Shown in pieces: positions 1 to 8,570 of a stretch of DNA of 64,000 nt. Positions within the stretch are counted from its first letter, which is position 1. Each line of letters opens with the position of its first letter. The translations under genes and the position numbers were made by a program. The DNA is from Janthinobacterium sp. GTDB lineage: Bacteria > Pseudomonadota > Gammaproteobacteria > Burkholderiales > Chitinibacteraceae. The notes beneath the pieces were generated by a model that did not search any database, was not told the DNA's origin, and saw only the letters and a program-made list of their open reading frames with translations. The DNA lies in the NCBI GenBank assembly GCA_025360045.1, contig JANYCY010000095.1, forward strand, positions 1-64,000. Direction: 5' to 3'.

Positions 1-1167
1 ACGAGTCTCAAGAGCGGCAATGTTATTGGTCGATAGAGCGGCAATTTGGCGAGTCGTCAGCACAGCCGCCTGAGCGGTCGTTAAGGCAACAACTTGATCC
101 GAAGTTAAGCCACTCGCAACCGCAGCCGTACTCAAGGCCACCACTTGATCCGTCGTTAAATTCGCCACTTGAGCCGTGGTCATTGCATTGACTTGCGCAG
201 TATTGAGCGCTGCAATACCGCTCGTTTTCAGCACCACTACATCACGCGTTTCAAGCGCTGCAATACTGGTGGTTGATAGGGCGGCGATTTGCGAAGAAGA
301 CAAGGTGGCGGCTTGATCTGTAGTCAGCGCAACCGTCTGATCACTGGTCAGCGCTCTAACTTGGCTGGTCGACATCGCTGCAACAGACGTTGTGGTCAAC
401 ACGGCCACATCGCGGGTTTCAAGTGCTGCGATGTTCGTTGTAGAAAGTGCCGCTACTTGGCGAGAAGTCAGCTCAGTGGCTTGGGCGGTGGTAAGGGCAA
501 CAACCTGATCCGTCGTTAAGCCACTTAATGATGAGGTATTCAGGTTGACTACCTGATCTGTCGTTAAATTAGCGACCTGATCCGTGGTCAGCGCTCTGAC
601 TTGGGCGCTAGACAACACCGCCACACCCTGTGTACTGATCACGGCTAAATCACGTGTTTCAAGGGCTGCGATATTCGTTGTAGAAAGTGCCGCTACTTGG
701 CGAGAAGTAAGCACAGCAGCCTGTGCCGTGCTTAAAGCAACAATTTGATCTGTGCTAAATCCACTCCCTACAACCGTAGTAGTCAGGGCAACAATCTGAT
801 CTGTGGTCAGATTATTAACCTGAGCAGTGGTCAGCGCTCTGGTTTGCGTGCTGGAGAGATTAGCAATGCCGGATGTACTCAGTACAACAAGATCACGTGT
901 TTCAAGGGCCGCAATGTTGGTACTTGTCAGGGCCGCAATCTGGCGCGTGGTTAAGACTTGCGCCTGAGCCGTGGTTAACGCCACCACCTGATCGGTCGTT
1001 AAACCACGATTAATTTGCGATGTGGTCAGCACCACAATTTGGGCAGTTGTTAATGCCGCAAACTGGCTTGTGGAAAATTCCGCTATATCTGCGGTGGTAA
1101 AACCAGCGATTTGCTGGGTTGTCAGTGCAGCAACTTGTGCCGTCGACAGTGCAGTGATATAGCTCAT
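1..1167 (-). CDS. Large octapeptide-repeat protein, N-terminal part (runs off window)
   Basis: The minus frame beginning at the ATG at 1165-1167 is open for 389 codons to base 1 without a stop, so this is the N-terminal part of a longer protein. An AGGAAG ribosome site lies 6 bases before the ATG. After the first few residues the chain is almost entirely an 8-residue unit, consensus A-L-T/S-T-x-Q-V/I-A, about 48 copies, with an occasional 9-residue unit. A second order is visible: the unit ALETRD returns at + positions about 1, 244, 412, 652 and 895 (steps of 243, 168, 240 and 243 bases), i.e. blocks of about ten octads, one shortened to seven. There is no cysteine and no signal peptide. Function is unknown to me; low complexity and Thr/Ala/Leu/Gln richness suggest a structural or surface/adhesin-like role, which is inference. 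Confidence 0.85.
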   Translation of the reverse strand, partial: MSYITALSTAQVAALTTQQIAGFTTADIAEFSTSQFAALTTAQIVVLTTSQINRGLTTDQVVALTTAQAQVLTTRQIAALTSTNIAALETRDLVVLSTSGIANLSSTQTRALTTAQVNNLTTDQIVALTTTVVGSGFSTDQIVALSTAQAAVLTSRQVAALSTTNIAALETRDLAVISTQGVAVLSSAQVRALTTDQVANLTTDQVVNLNTSSLSGLTTDQVVALTTAQATELTSRQVAALSTTNIAALETRDVAVLTTTSVAAMSTSQVRALTSDQTVALTTDQAATLSSSQIAALSTTSIAALETRDVVVLKTSGIAALNTAQVNAMTTAQVANLTTDQVVALSTAAVASGLTSDQVVALTTAQAAVLTTRQIAALSTNNIAALETR

Positions 1168-1531
1168 TTTGTTCTTCCTGAAGAGTGACTACAAACCACA
1201 ATTGCAGACATAAGCACCAGTAGATGCCCTGACTTTTTCGCAGAAGCTTACAAATAATTTTGTTTACTTATTTAAAATAATGTGATTTTTATTTAAATAA
1301 GCATCAAAAAGCACCATGAATCACATCTATCGACAAAGATATGGGTAACTTTAGCACAATTAAATGCTTATTTTCTTACATAATTTTATCGACAAAAAAA
1401 CCACGAACCCCCGCTATGCTTATGATTCTGCACCAAAAATCACCAATAACTCAACAAAGCAGCCATAACAAACAGATCAATGGTTTGGCATGTGAATAAA
1501 ATCACTGCAAACCACCTTAAAACCCAATTAA
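1168..1531. other. AT-rich intergenic region
   Basis: This 364-base AT-rich stretch lies upstream of the repeat-protein gene and downstream of the HAD gene, so it should carry the promoter of the repeat protein. A short word ATCGACAAA occurs twice, near 1328 and 1388. No ORF, RNA gene or convincing promoter hexamer pair was recognised. Confidence 0.5.
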
Positions 1532-2191
1532 TTACAAAAAATTACACCACAGTAAGATTGTAAATTTTCTTTTGATCGCAAAATCACGCAAAGCAGCATC
1601 AGGATTAACCGCATAAGCGTGACTAACAACAGAGAGTAGTGGCGCATCATTTTTTGAATCGCTATAGCCACTACTGTCTGCCAAACTTTCCCCTTCTTTT
1701 TGTAACCACGCTTGTAATCGCAGCACTTTACCCTGCTGATACGTCAACACGCCTTCGGTCTGCCCTGTATACAAACCTGCCTGACTCGCCAGCTCAATGG
1801 CAAGAAAATCAGCCACACCTAAAAAGCGCGCAATGGGGCCAACGATATGATCCCCGGTTGCAGAAATAATCAGCACCCTATCGCCTTGGGCATGATGCTT
1901 TGCAATGACCTGCCGCGCCTCTGCAAACACGATGGGGGCGATCATTTGCTCAATAAAATCCGCCACCCATTGCCCCACCTCATCAATGGAACACCCCTTT
2001 AAAGCTTGCAGCGTAAAAGACATATAGTCTTCCATTTGCAAAAGGCCCTGATGGTAGGCCTGCATCAGCTCCGCTTCTTTGGCCAGCATGCTGGCGTCAG
2101 CAAGGCCGTGATTCACTAGAAACTGTAAAAACAGACTGGCGCTATCGCCATTAATTAATGTGTCGTCTAAATCAAAAATTGCTAATGCCAT
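1532..2191 (-). CDS. HAD-superfamily subfamily IB hydrolase (SerB-like phosphatase)
   Basis: The 219-residue protein starts FDLDDTL, with the DxDxT nucleophile motif at residues 7-11. Motif II is the SAT around residue 110, a lysine near 155 fits motif III, and GYSDSKND at 175-182 supplies the acidic motif IV. The helical insert between motifs I and II and the tail AVNPDAALRDFA match the PSPase-like HAD-IB family (TIGR01490 type). These are cytosolic Mg-dependent phosphatases; the substrate cannot be read from sequence. The ATG at 2191 is chosen because AAGGA lies 5 bases upstream and the protein then begins directly at the HAD core; a frame-open extension to 2350 runs through a palindromic repeat and is rejected. 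Confidence 0.88.
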   Translation of the reverse strand: MALAIFDLDDTLINGDSASLFLQFLVNHGLADASMLAKEAELMQAYHQGLLQMEDYMSFTLQALKGCSIDEVGQWVADFIEQMIAPIVFAEARQVIAKHHAQGDRVLIISATGDHIVGPIARFLGVADFLAIELASQAGLYTGQTEGVLTYQQGKVLRLQAWLQKEGESLADSSGYSDSKNDAPLLSVVSHAYAVNPDAALRDFAIKRKFTILLWCNFL

Positions 2192-2286
2192 GTGTATCCT
2201 TGCTCCACTATTAAGTGGCTTGGGGTGGTGGGTGGGGGTAAGTGCTCTTATATAAATAATCCTGCATTTCAAACAATAGGTTTTCA

Positions 2287-2354
2287 TAGGGTGTGTAACG
2301 ACAAAGTCGTTGCGCACCAAGGGCGGTGCGCAAGAAAAGCACTTGCACACCCTA
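2287..2354. repeat. Cloverleaf-like palindromic intergenic element
   Basis: The ends TAGGGTGTG and CACACCCTA are inverted repeats. Inside are two further hairpins: AACGAC/GTCGTT with a 3-base loop, and GCGCACC/GGTGCGC with a 6-base loop. The element can fold as a three-stem cruciform on DNA or RNA. It lies just upstream of the HAD gene. Confidence 0.7.
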
Positions 2355-2417
2355 TAAAGATCACGCGCTTTTGCATTAGAAATGCCTGATAACTTATGCC
2401 GAGCTACTTACCTAGCT

Positions 2418-2477
2418 GGCGTACTGCGCTTTTACTTGTGACCCAAAATGCTCACAAGTGAAAGCTTCGAGTACGCC
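2418..2477. repeat. Palindromic element (nested inverted repeat)
   Basis: Outer arms GGCGTACT and AGTACGCC enclose inner arms ACTTGTGA and TCACAAGT around a 10-base loop. It lies 32 bases past the end of the phn-locus oxidoreductase gene, so it may also act as a 3' hairpin for that operon, although no T-run follows on the minus strand. Confidence 0.6.
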
Positions 2478-2508
2478 CTACATCGTTATTACATGCCGCA
2501 TAAAATAC

Positions 2509-3909
2509 TCAGGCTTTATCAGACTTACCGGCGGCAGCAGCCAAGCCTGCTAGCTTGCAATCCACTCGCCAAGCGGGCTTGCCTTGATCTTCGGCATTTT
2601 CTTTACGGCGAATGGCATTTCTGACCATATTGGCCCCTAGCCAGCGGATTGGCTCTGGCGGGAAAAAGCCCCTAGGGCCAGTGACCAGCGGGCTACGCGT
2701 CCATTCATTGTCGATATCCAGCACCAGCGACGACAATATTTGCCCGCCAAAATAAGTTGGCCCCACGCCATTGCCCGAATAGCCAAAGCCATAAAAAATA
2801 CGTGGATGCTGATTAAGCCTACCGAAGAAAGGAATGCCTGTTACCGATCGATCAGAAGGGCCATTCCATGAGGCAGCAATCGCCACATCTTGCAGGGCAG
2901 GAAAAAATCGTTTCAAAGTATCCGTAAGCGACTGCTGATAAGCACTTGGCTGATCAAAAGCGGCCAGCATCCGATTGCCATAAGCAAAGGTATTACCGCC
3001 CTTGCCCAGCATTAATCGCCCATCGACAGTACTGCGATAGTAATTCACAAAAATCCGCGAATCGCACACCGCCACGCCTCGATTAAGGCCAGTGCGCTGC
3101 AATAAGTCAGCACAAGGCTCGGTGATAATCATGTCGGACGAAACCACGGCAATGCTGCGCGATAGCGCTGGGAACATCGTTGCCATCGAGGCATTTAGCG
3201 CCAGCACCACGCTGCCCGCGCTGATTCTGCCATGCGTTGTGACCACCACCGGCTTGGCGCTTTCGATCAGCCGCTCCATAGCCGTGGCTTCAAAAATCTG
3301 CACGCCCATTGCCCTTGCCACTCGCGCCAAGCCCCGCACCAGCAAGCCCGGCTGCACGCTGCCACCCACAGGTGAAAAAGCACCTGCGATATGCAGATCC
3401 GAACCCGCCATCAGTTTCACTTCATGCTCGGGCAAACCAAGCCAAGTTGAAGCCTGATGCCGCGCCAGCTCCTTCATCACGCCATCCATACTGCCCAGCT
3501 GAGCGGTATTAGTGGCGGTATAGAGCGTGCCATCGATGCGCACTTCGGCATCGATCTGATGATCGCGGCAAAATTGTGCAATCTGATAAACCGCATCTTC
3601 CGATGCTTTGATAATACGCAGCGCTTCTGCCTCACCAAACAACCTTTTCAGCGTTAAAAACTTAGTCGCCAAGGTCAATAGACAGCCGCCATTACGGCCC
3701 GATGCACCGCTACCACAAAGATCTTTTTCGATGATGACTACGCTTAATTCCGGCTTAGCCATTTTGATCGAAATCGCCGTCCATAAGCCGGTATACCCCC
3801 CACCCACAATGCACACATCGGCCTGTAAATCCTGCTTGAGCGGCACTGCAGCTGGCGGGTTTTCTTTAATTAAGGCCTGCTCAAACCACCAAGGGCGAAA
3901 TTCACTCAT
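2509..3909 (-). CDS. FAD-dependent amine oxidase-like protein of the AEP locus (DAO family)
   Basis: The 466-residue protein has an N-terminal Rossmann FAD-binding motif VGGGYTG at about 35-41, followed by GSGASGRNGG near 70, typical of the D-amino-acid/glycine oxidase (DAO) superfamily. It is the last gene of a minus-strand phosphonate cluster, 208 bases after phnX. FAD oxidases of this class recur in aminoethylphosphonate clusters and have been proposed to act on N-substituted or other AEP derivatives; that role is inferred from context here. The ATG at 3909 is preceded by GGGAAGG at a good distance; the longer open frame to 3996 reads into a palindromic repeat. The final segment (R/K-rich, then Ala/Gly-rich) looks like an unstructured tail. 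Confidence 0.85.
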   Translation of the reverse strand: MSEFRPWWFEQALIKENPPAAVPLKQDLQADVCIVGGGYTGLWTAISIKMAKPELSVVIIEKDLCGSGASGRNGGCLLTLATKFLTLKRLFGEAEALRIIKASEDAVYQIAQFCRDHQIDAEVRIDGTLYTATNTAQLGSMDGVMKELARHQASTWLGLPEHEVKLMAGSDLHIAGAFSPVGGSVQPGLLVRGLARVARAMGVQIFEATAMERLIESAKPVVVTTHGRISAGSVVLALNASMATMFPALSRSIAVVSSDMIITEPCADLLQRTGLNRGVAVCDSRIFVNYYRSTVDGRLMLGKGGNTFAYGNRMLAAFDQPSAYQQSLTDTLKRFFPALQDVAIAASWNGPSDRSVTGIPFFGRLNQHPRIFYGFGYSGNGVGPTYFGGQILSSLVLDIDNEWTRSPLVTGPRGFFPPEPIRWLGANMVRNAIRRKENAEDQGKPAWRVDCKLAGLAAAAGKSDKA

Positions 3910-3966
3910 TAGAGCCTTCCCAATAGATAAAACATCAAACTCAGCGCGTCCTTTGAGGGGAGCTAA

Positions 3967-4090
3967 GTCTTGAACCACAGAGTAAAACGAGGGCACAGAG
4001 TGCCACAGAGAAAACCGTTAAGCGTTTATCAAAAAATAGCTTTCCTCTGTGAAACTCTGTGCGCTCTGTGTCCTCTGTGGTTCAAGATTT
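3967..4090. repeat. CCACAGAG palindromic element, copy A
   Basis: The left arm begins with TCTTGAACCACAGAG and the right arm ends with CTCTGTGGTTCAAGA. Both arms contain further CACAGAG units, giving an imperfect hairpin of about 120 bases. It separates phnX from the FAD oxidase gene inside the locus. Other copies lie at 6569, 10926, 14306, 33281, 45709 and 47431. Confidence 0.85.
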
Positions 4091-4117
4091 AACTCAATCA
4101 AACATCACCCAACAAAA

Positions 4118-4951
4118 TCAAGGACGCTCAGACCGAGCCATGCGCGCTTCAATATCGGCCAGCACCGGCAACAGGTCCGCAATACTGTCGATCACATAAT
4201 GCGCCCCCGCCCGTGACAATTTATCGACCGCCACGGTACGTTTTTTAACTTGCTCGGTGGAGCTTAAATCGGCCCATTCTGCGGCAGTTAAGCCCACTTC
4301 ATTGCCGGTCACCGATAGCCCTACCGTCCACATACCGGCATTTAGGCCCTCATCAATGCCTACGGCGGTGTCATCGACTTTGACGCAGGCGGCCACATCG
4401 CTTACGGCCAGCTCGATTACATTTTGCAAAGCCATCCACGGCCCCGGGCGCGCACCTGCTTTTAGATCATCGGCAGCCACCACGCAATCTGGCGCATAGC
4501 CGCGCTCGCGGGCAATCGGCAGCAAGGCGTTCATCACTTGGCGTGGGTAGCCGGTGCAACTGCCAATCTTGATACCCTTGGCACGCAGCGCGGCCATCAC
4601 ATCGAGCGCACCGTTAATCGGCAAGGAATACTGACCCACCTTGGCAATTTGCAAAGGCATAAACGCCGCGTAAAGCGCATCCACATCAGCATCTGTCATG
4701 CTGCGATCAAACTTCGCCTGCCAGCGTGCGGCCACCGTCGGCAACTGGCCCAGCGCCTTGATATGATCCCACTTCGCCATCCCCATCGGCACGCGAGCCT
4801 CGGCAAGGGAAACCTCAATGCCAAAGCCCGAAAAAGCCTCGATCAACACCTGTGTCGGCGCAAAAGAGCCAAAATCCAGCACAGTGCCAGCCCAGTCAAA
4901 AATAACAGCCTGAATCGGGCCAAGATAAGCGCGGGTGTAACGATAGTTCAT
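4118..4951 (-). CDS. phnX: Phosphonoacetaldehyde hydrolase
   Basis: PhnX cleaves the C-P bond of phosphonoacetaldehyde to acetaldehyde and phosphate, the second step of AEP degradation. The 277-residue protein has the HAD nucleophile motif FDWAGT with Asp19 and the PhnX-specific Asp-Trp-Ala-Gly-Thr pattern. [11 protein letters not shown] provides the cap-domain Schiff-base lysine (about Lys60). The downstream motifs GSCTGYP and [13 protein letters not shown] also fit the family. AAGGA 6 bases before the ATG at 4951 decides the start; the upstream open frame falls in a repeat. It follows phnW after a 422-base gap that holds a composite repeat, so co-transcription with phnW is possible but not certain. 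Confidence 0.95.
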   Translation of the reverse strand: MNYRYTRAYLGPIQAVIFDWAGTVLDFGSFAPTQVLIEAFSGFGIEVSLAEARVPMGMAKWDHIKALGQLPTVAARWQAKFDRSMTDADVDALYAAFMPLQIAKVGQYSLPINGALDVMAALRAKGIKIGSCTGYPRQVMNALLPIARERGYAPDCVVAADDLKAGARPGPWMALQNVIELAVSDVAACVKVDDTAVGIDEGLNAGMWTVGLSVTGNEVGLTAAEWADLSSTEQVKKRTVAVDKLSRAGAHYVIDSIADLLPVLADIEARMARSERP

Positions 4952-4989
4952 GGTTATTCCTTGATTAATGAATTGTTGATGTGTTGAAA

Positions 4990-5352
4990 AACCCAAGTCT
5001 CGAACCACGGAGGACACAGAGAACACAGAGGTTCACGGAGAAAAACTATTTTTAGCTGAGCTATTTATGGGGTTTGAGTAGCTTCAACCGCAGTAAAATT
5101 GATCTATATCGCGACTCCCTGCACAGGGCTTAAATCCCCCCTTGAAGCCGCGACACGAGGAATAAGCGGCTCGGGGTTTCGGAAAAGGGGTAGCGGGCTT
5201 GCTCCCGAGCAGCCTTTTTCGCCGAGCCGATTATCCGCAGTGAGGGGCCTTCGTGCTTTTGGGGTTGCGGTTTTGCTTACTTTCTTGGCCGTTCAAGAAA
5301 GTGAGTCCCCGCGGGGATCCCGCACCAAAATCAGCGTGCCAAAGGCACATAA
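4990..5352. repeat. Composite intergenic element, copy 1 (CCACAGAG half plus GC-rich hairpin module)
   Basis: This fills the 421-base gap between phnW and phnX. It begins with a half CCACAGAG element (about 4995-5045), then a module sharing GATCTATATCGCGACTCCCT (5100-5119), then GGGGCCTTCGTG and a hairpin with arms ACTTTCTTG and CAAGAAAGT (5280-5304). The same modules in the same order occur at 11870-12234. Short ORFs inside it are spurious. Confidence 0.75.
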
Positions 5353-5373
5353 AAAAACGACTCCCGCGTACAC

Positions 5374-6459
5374 CTAAGCCCACCCCAGCTCCGCCAGTAC
5401 CTCGGCAATCGCCGCAATAGCTTGCTGGATTTCTGCCTGATCGATTGCCCCAATGCAGCCCACGCGGAAGGTTTCTACTTCAGTGAGTTTGCCGGGATAG
5501 AGCAAAAAGCCCCGAGCACGAACGGCTTGGTAGAAGCGCTGAAAGTCGTACTCAGGGTGATTCGGCGCAAAAAAGGTATAGATAATTGGCGCTTGTAAAT
5601 CAGCGGGTAAAAAGGATTGCAGACCTAGCTTTTTCATTCCAGCCAACAGTGCATCGCCATTGGCCTGATAGCGAGCCAAGCGTGCAGGCTGGCCGCCTTC
5701 TGCCCAATATTGATCGAGCGCTACCCTGAATGCCGCCACCACATGCGTCGGCGGGGTAAAGCGCCATTGGCCGGTTTTTTGCATATATTCAAACTGATCG
5801 CATAAATCCAGCGATAGCGATGGGCTTTGCCCTTGCACCAAGGCTGCTTGCTTCACAAGCACAAAGCCCATGCCCGGCACGCCTTCTAGGCATTTATTGG
5901 CCGAAGAAATCACCGCATCCACCGGCAAACCATCGACTGGCAGCGCGCCAAAGGCCGACATCGAATCCAAAATCAAGGCTCGCCCAGCGGCCTGCACCAC
6001 GGCGGCCACTTCTGTCACTGGATTGAGTAGGCCGGTGGCCGTTTCGCAATGAATCATGCCCACATGCGAAATCGCCGGATTGGCCGCCAGCGCCTCGCCA
6101 ACAGCAGCGGCGCTAACTGGCGAGCCATCGCTCACTGCCAGCACGCTGACCTTAAGCCCCATTACGGCAGCGATTTTGGCCATTCTTTGCCCGTAAGCAC
6201 CGTTCACCAATACCAGTATTTCGCGATCTTTGGGCACCAAGCTACCAATGGCCGCCTCCACCGCAAAGGTGCCCGATCCTTGCAAAGGCACGCAAACATA
6301 GCCGTCCCCCAGATTGGCAATGCGCAGTAAATCGGCGCACACACTGGCTGTTAGCGCATTAAATTTAGCATCCCAAGAACCCCAATCGACCAGCATGGCG
6401 GCTTTAGTTGCTAGCGAGGTGGTCAAAGGGCCAGGGGTGAGTAAAATCGGTTCACGCAT
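5374..6459 (-). CDS. phnW: 2-aminoethylphosphonate--pyruvate transaminase
   Basis: PhnW moves the amino group of AEP to pyruvate, giving phosphonoacetaldehyde and alanine. The 361-residue class-V PLP aminotransferase starts with the family signature [13 protein letters not shown]. Asp165 (ILDSMSAFG) and the PLP-binding lysine in SSANKCLEG (about Lys189) are present, and length matches the family. The ATG at 6459 has TGGAG 5 bases upstream. It stands between the transporter genes upstream and phnX downstream, the usual catabolic order. Confidence 0.95.
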   Translation of the reverse strand: MREPILLTPGPLTTSLATKAAMLVDWGSWDAKFNALTASVCADLLRIANLGDGYVCVPLQGSGTFAVEAAIGSLVPKDREILVLVNGAYGQRMAKIAAVMGLKVSVLAVSDGSPVSAAAVGEALAANPAISHVGMIHCETATGLLNPVTEVAAVVQAAGRALILDSMSAFGALPVDGLPVDAVISSANKCLEGVPGMGFVLVKQAALVQGQSPSLSLDLCDQFEYMQKTGQWRFTPPTHVVAAFRVALDQYWAEGGQPARLARYQANGDALLAGMKKLGLQSFLPADLQAPIIYTFFAPNHPEYDFQRFYQAVRARGFLLYPGKLTEVETFRVGCIGAIDQAEIQQAIAAIAEVLAELGWA

Positions 6460-6568
6460 GATGACTCCAATCGTCTAGATGAATTTTTTGATACAAAAAA
6501 ATGGCCGAGGCCTTAATAAGTCATTTCATAGCGTGGCAACGACGCTTCAGCTAGCCTTGATAGAGCGC

Positions 6569-6686
6569 TAAACCTTGAACCACAGAGTAAAACGAGGACA
6601 CAGAGCACACAGAGAAAACCATCAAACCCTTCGTTTCCTCTGTGGAACTCTGTGTTCTCTGTGTTCTCTGTGGTTCAAGATTTAGC
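6569..6686. repeat. CCACAGAG palindromic element, copy C
   Basis: A full imperfect palindrome between the permease gene and phnW: left arm ACCTTGAACCACAGAG, right arm CTCTGTGGTTCAAGATTT, with three CACAGAG-type units in each arm. It occupies most of a 283-base intercistronic gap. Confidence 0.85.
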
Positions 6687-6742
6687 TCCCTTAGCTTTAA
6701 ATAGAAGCATCGTTATAACTAAAAACACTTTATCGTGCCAAC

Positions 6743-8422
6743 CTACCTTCTCCAAGCTTGCAAACGCCTACCCAATAGGGCCGAAGCGATGGCGAAGAGC
6801 AGGCACACCAAGGCCGAGGTCATGACGATCAAAGTCGCCATTGCAGCCGCAGCGGCGGTGTCGCCTGCGTCGTCCATATTCAGTACCGCCAAGGAAGAGA
6901 GCACGGTGTCTGGCGTGTAGAGGAAAATCACGGCGGAGACGGTGGTCATGGCGGAGACAAAATAATAACGGGCGATATCTAAAATTGCGGGCAGGCAAAC
7001 CGGTACAGTCACGCGGCTAAAGGTGGTCCAAAACGGTACTTTCAGCGAAGCGGCGACGGCTTCAAATTCTGCGTCCATCTGCTTGAGCGCAGTGGTGGCA
7101 GTGAGGTGTGCCGTGGTATAAAAATGCGTGACGGTGCAGAGCACCAAAATACCCATCGTGCCGTACAGGCTGTGCATCGGGTTTTGCGGGTGATTAAAAA
7201 AGAACACATAGCCCAAGCCCAGCACCAAACCCGGCACAGCCATCGGCAACATCGCTAAGATGCGCAAGATGGCTTGGGCCAGCGGCGCTACTTTTAGCTT
7301 TTCATTTAAATACGCGCCGATAAACACCAACAACACGCCACAGATCGCCGTCCAAAACGCAAGCTTTAGGCTATTAAAATAAGCCAGCCAACCACCGCCA
7401 TCCATTTGCTCAAAATCAAAATGCGCCAGTGTCAGGCTCAAGTTATACGGCCAGAGCGTGATTAAAGACGCCGCCACAGCCACGCCCAGCATCACGATCA
7501 ACCACATAGAAATCGTGCTGCAACACAGAAATGCGGCGGCATCTCTGAGCGCAGAAGGCTTGGCCACTAAAGGCTGGGCACGGGCAGTGAGCAGCGCTTT
7601 CTGCTTTTTTTGCACAAAGTAATCAACCACAAACGACAGCAAAGCCGGAAAAAGCAGCAAAAGCCCAATCACCGCGCCCTTAGGGAAATTCTGCTGACCA
7701 ATCACCTGCTTATACGCCTCTACCGCCAACACATTAAACTGCCCGCCGATTAGCTTTGGCACGCCAAAATCGGTCATCACCAGCGTAAACACCACAAACG
7801 CCGCCGAGATCAGGCCATAGCGCACCGCAGGCAAAGTCACGGTAAACCATTGCCGCAGCCGCCCTGCCCCCAGCGAAGTCGCTGCCTCATACAGCCGCGC
7901 ATCGGCAATCGCCAGCGCGGTGAGCAAAATCATCAGCGCGTGCGGAAAGGTATAAAACACCTCGCCCAGCACAATCCCCAGCGGGCCATAAATGCTGACG
8001 CCCAGCGGCAGCCAGCTTTTAATCAGGCCTTGATTGCCAAATAAATAAACCAGCGAAATCCCCGGCAAAAGGGAAGGTGCTAAGAGCGGAATTAAGGCCA
8101 GATAGCGAAATACCGCCTTGCCCGGCATGGCGCTACGGCTAAGCGCTGCGGCAAAAACATAGGCCAGCGGCAACACAATCGCCGTAGTCAGCGCCGACAC
8201 CCATAGGCTATTGCCCACCGCAGACCAAAAGCCCGCCACATTAGTAATTTCAATAAAATTGCTTAAACCAGTGAATTCGCCGCTTTGTGCGAGTAAAGAC
8301 TTACCCAGAATCGCCAGCAGCGGGCCCGCCACGCCGATCAGCAAAAAGGCCGCAATCAGATAGCTGATACTGCCCGCCATTCTTTCCCGAATATCGAGCT
8401 TTAAAATGAGACCTTGGCTCAT
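6743..8422 (-). CDS. Putative AEP ABC transporter, double permease (PhnU2 type)
   Basis: The 559-residue membrane protein is two fused permease domains with about twelve hydrophobic segments. Each half carries an EAA-type loop: AATSLGAGRLRQWFTVTLP in the first half and AVAASLKVPFWTTFSRVTVP in the second. A charged linker (QKKQKALLTARAQ) sits between the halves. One chain therefore supplies both transmembrane subunits, as in the PhnS2T2U2 class of AEP importers. It follows the ATPase gene and precedes phnW. The ribosome site is weak (GGGA about 9 bases before the ATG). Substrate is inferred from neighbours; Fe/thiamine-type importers share the fold. Confidence 0.88.
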   Translation of the reverse strand: MSQGLILKLDIRERMAGSISYLIAAFLLIGVAGPLLAILGKSLLAQSGEFTGLSNFIEITNVAGFWSAVGNSLWVSALTTAIVLPLAYVFAAALSRSAMPGKAVFRYLALIPLLAPSLLPGISLVYLFGNQGLIKSWLPLGVSIYGPLGIVLGEVFYTFPHALMILLTALAIADARLYEAATSLGAGRLRQWFTVTLPAVRYGLISAAFVVFTLVMTDFGVPKLIGGQFNVLAVEAYKQVIGQQNFPKGAVIGLLLLFPALLSFVVDYFVQKKQKALLTARAQPLVAKPSALRDAAAFLCCSTISMWLIVMLGVAVAASLITLWPYNLSLTLAHFDFEQMDGGGWLAYFNSLKLAFWTAICGVLLVFIGAYLNEKLKVAPLAQAILRILAMLPMAVPGLVLGLGYVFFFNHPQNPMHSLYGTMGILVLCTVTHFYTTAHLTATTALKQMDAEFEAVAASLKVPFWTTFSRVTVPVCLPAILDIARYYFVSAMTTVSAVIFLYTPDTVLSSLAVLNMDDAGDTAAAAAMATLIVMTSALVCLLFAIASALLGRRLQAWRR

Positions 8423-8438
8423 ATTGAATTCCCACTAC

Positions 8439-8522
8439 AAAGCGTCGTCATTCCCGCGGGTCTTTGGCGGGGATCCAGCACTGCTGCTGGATCCCCGATA
8501 AAACCACTCGGGGATGACGCTT
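8439..8522. repeat. Palindromic repeat between phnT2- and phnU2-type genes
   Basis: Arms AAGCGTCGTCATTCCC and GGGGATGACGCTT enclose a strong inner hairpin, GGGGATCCAGCA/TGCTGGATCCCC (8469-8496). GTCATTCCCG repeats of this kind are common dispersed intergenic palindromes in Proteobacteria. Here the hairpin lies within an operon, where it could stabilise or attenuate the transcript. Confidence 0.75.
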
Positions 8523-8570
8523 GTATTTGATAAGCCCAACATATTTCTAGCCACATCCTAAGGTCCGCAC

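Noticed and set aside
1-1167. CRISPR-like periodicity
   Set aside because: Period of 24 bases without unique spacers, and it encodes an in-frame octapeptide; it is a coding repeat.
289-1201. ORFs on the + strand and one on the minus strand inside the repeat region
   Set aside because: They are shadows of the minus-strand repeat gene in other frames; the repeated bases give similar Arg/Gly-rich translations in each unit.
5099-5377. 92-residue ORF in the phnW-phnX gap
   Set aside because: It lies wholly in the composite intergenic element and lacks a ribosome site; the second copy carries stops and frameshifts relative to it.
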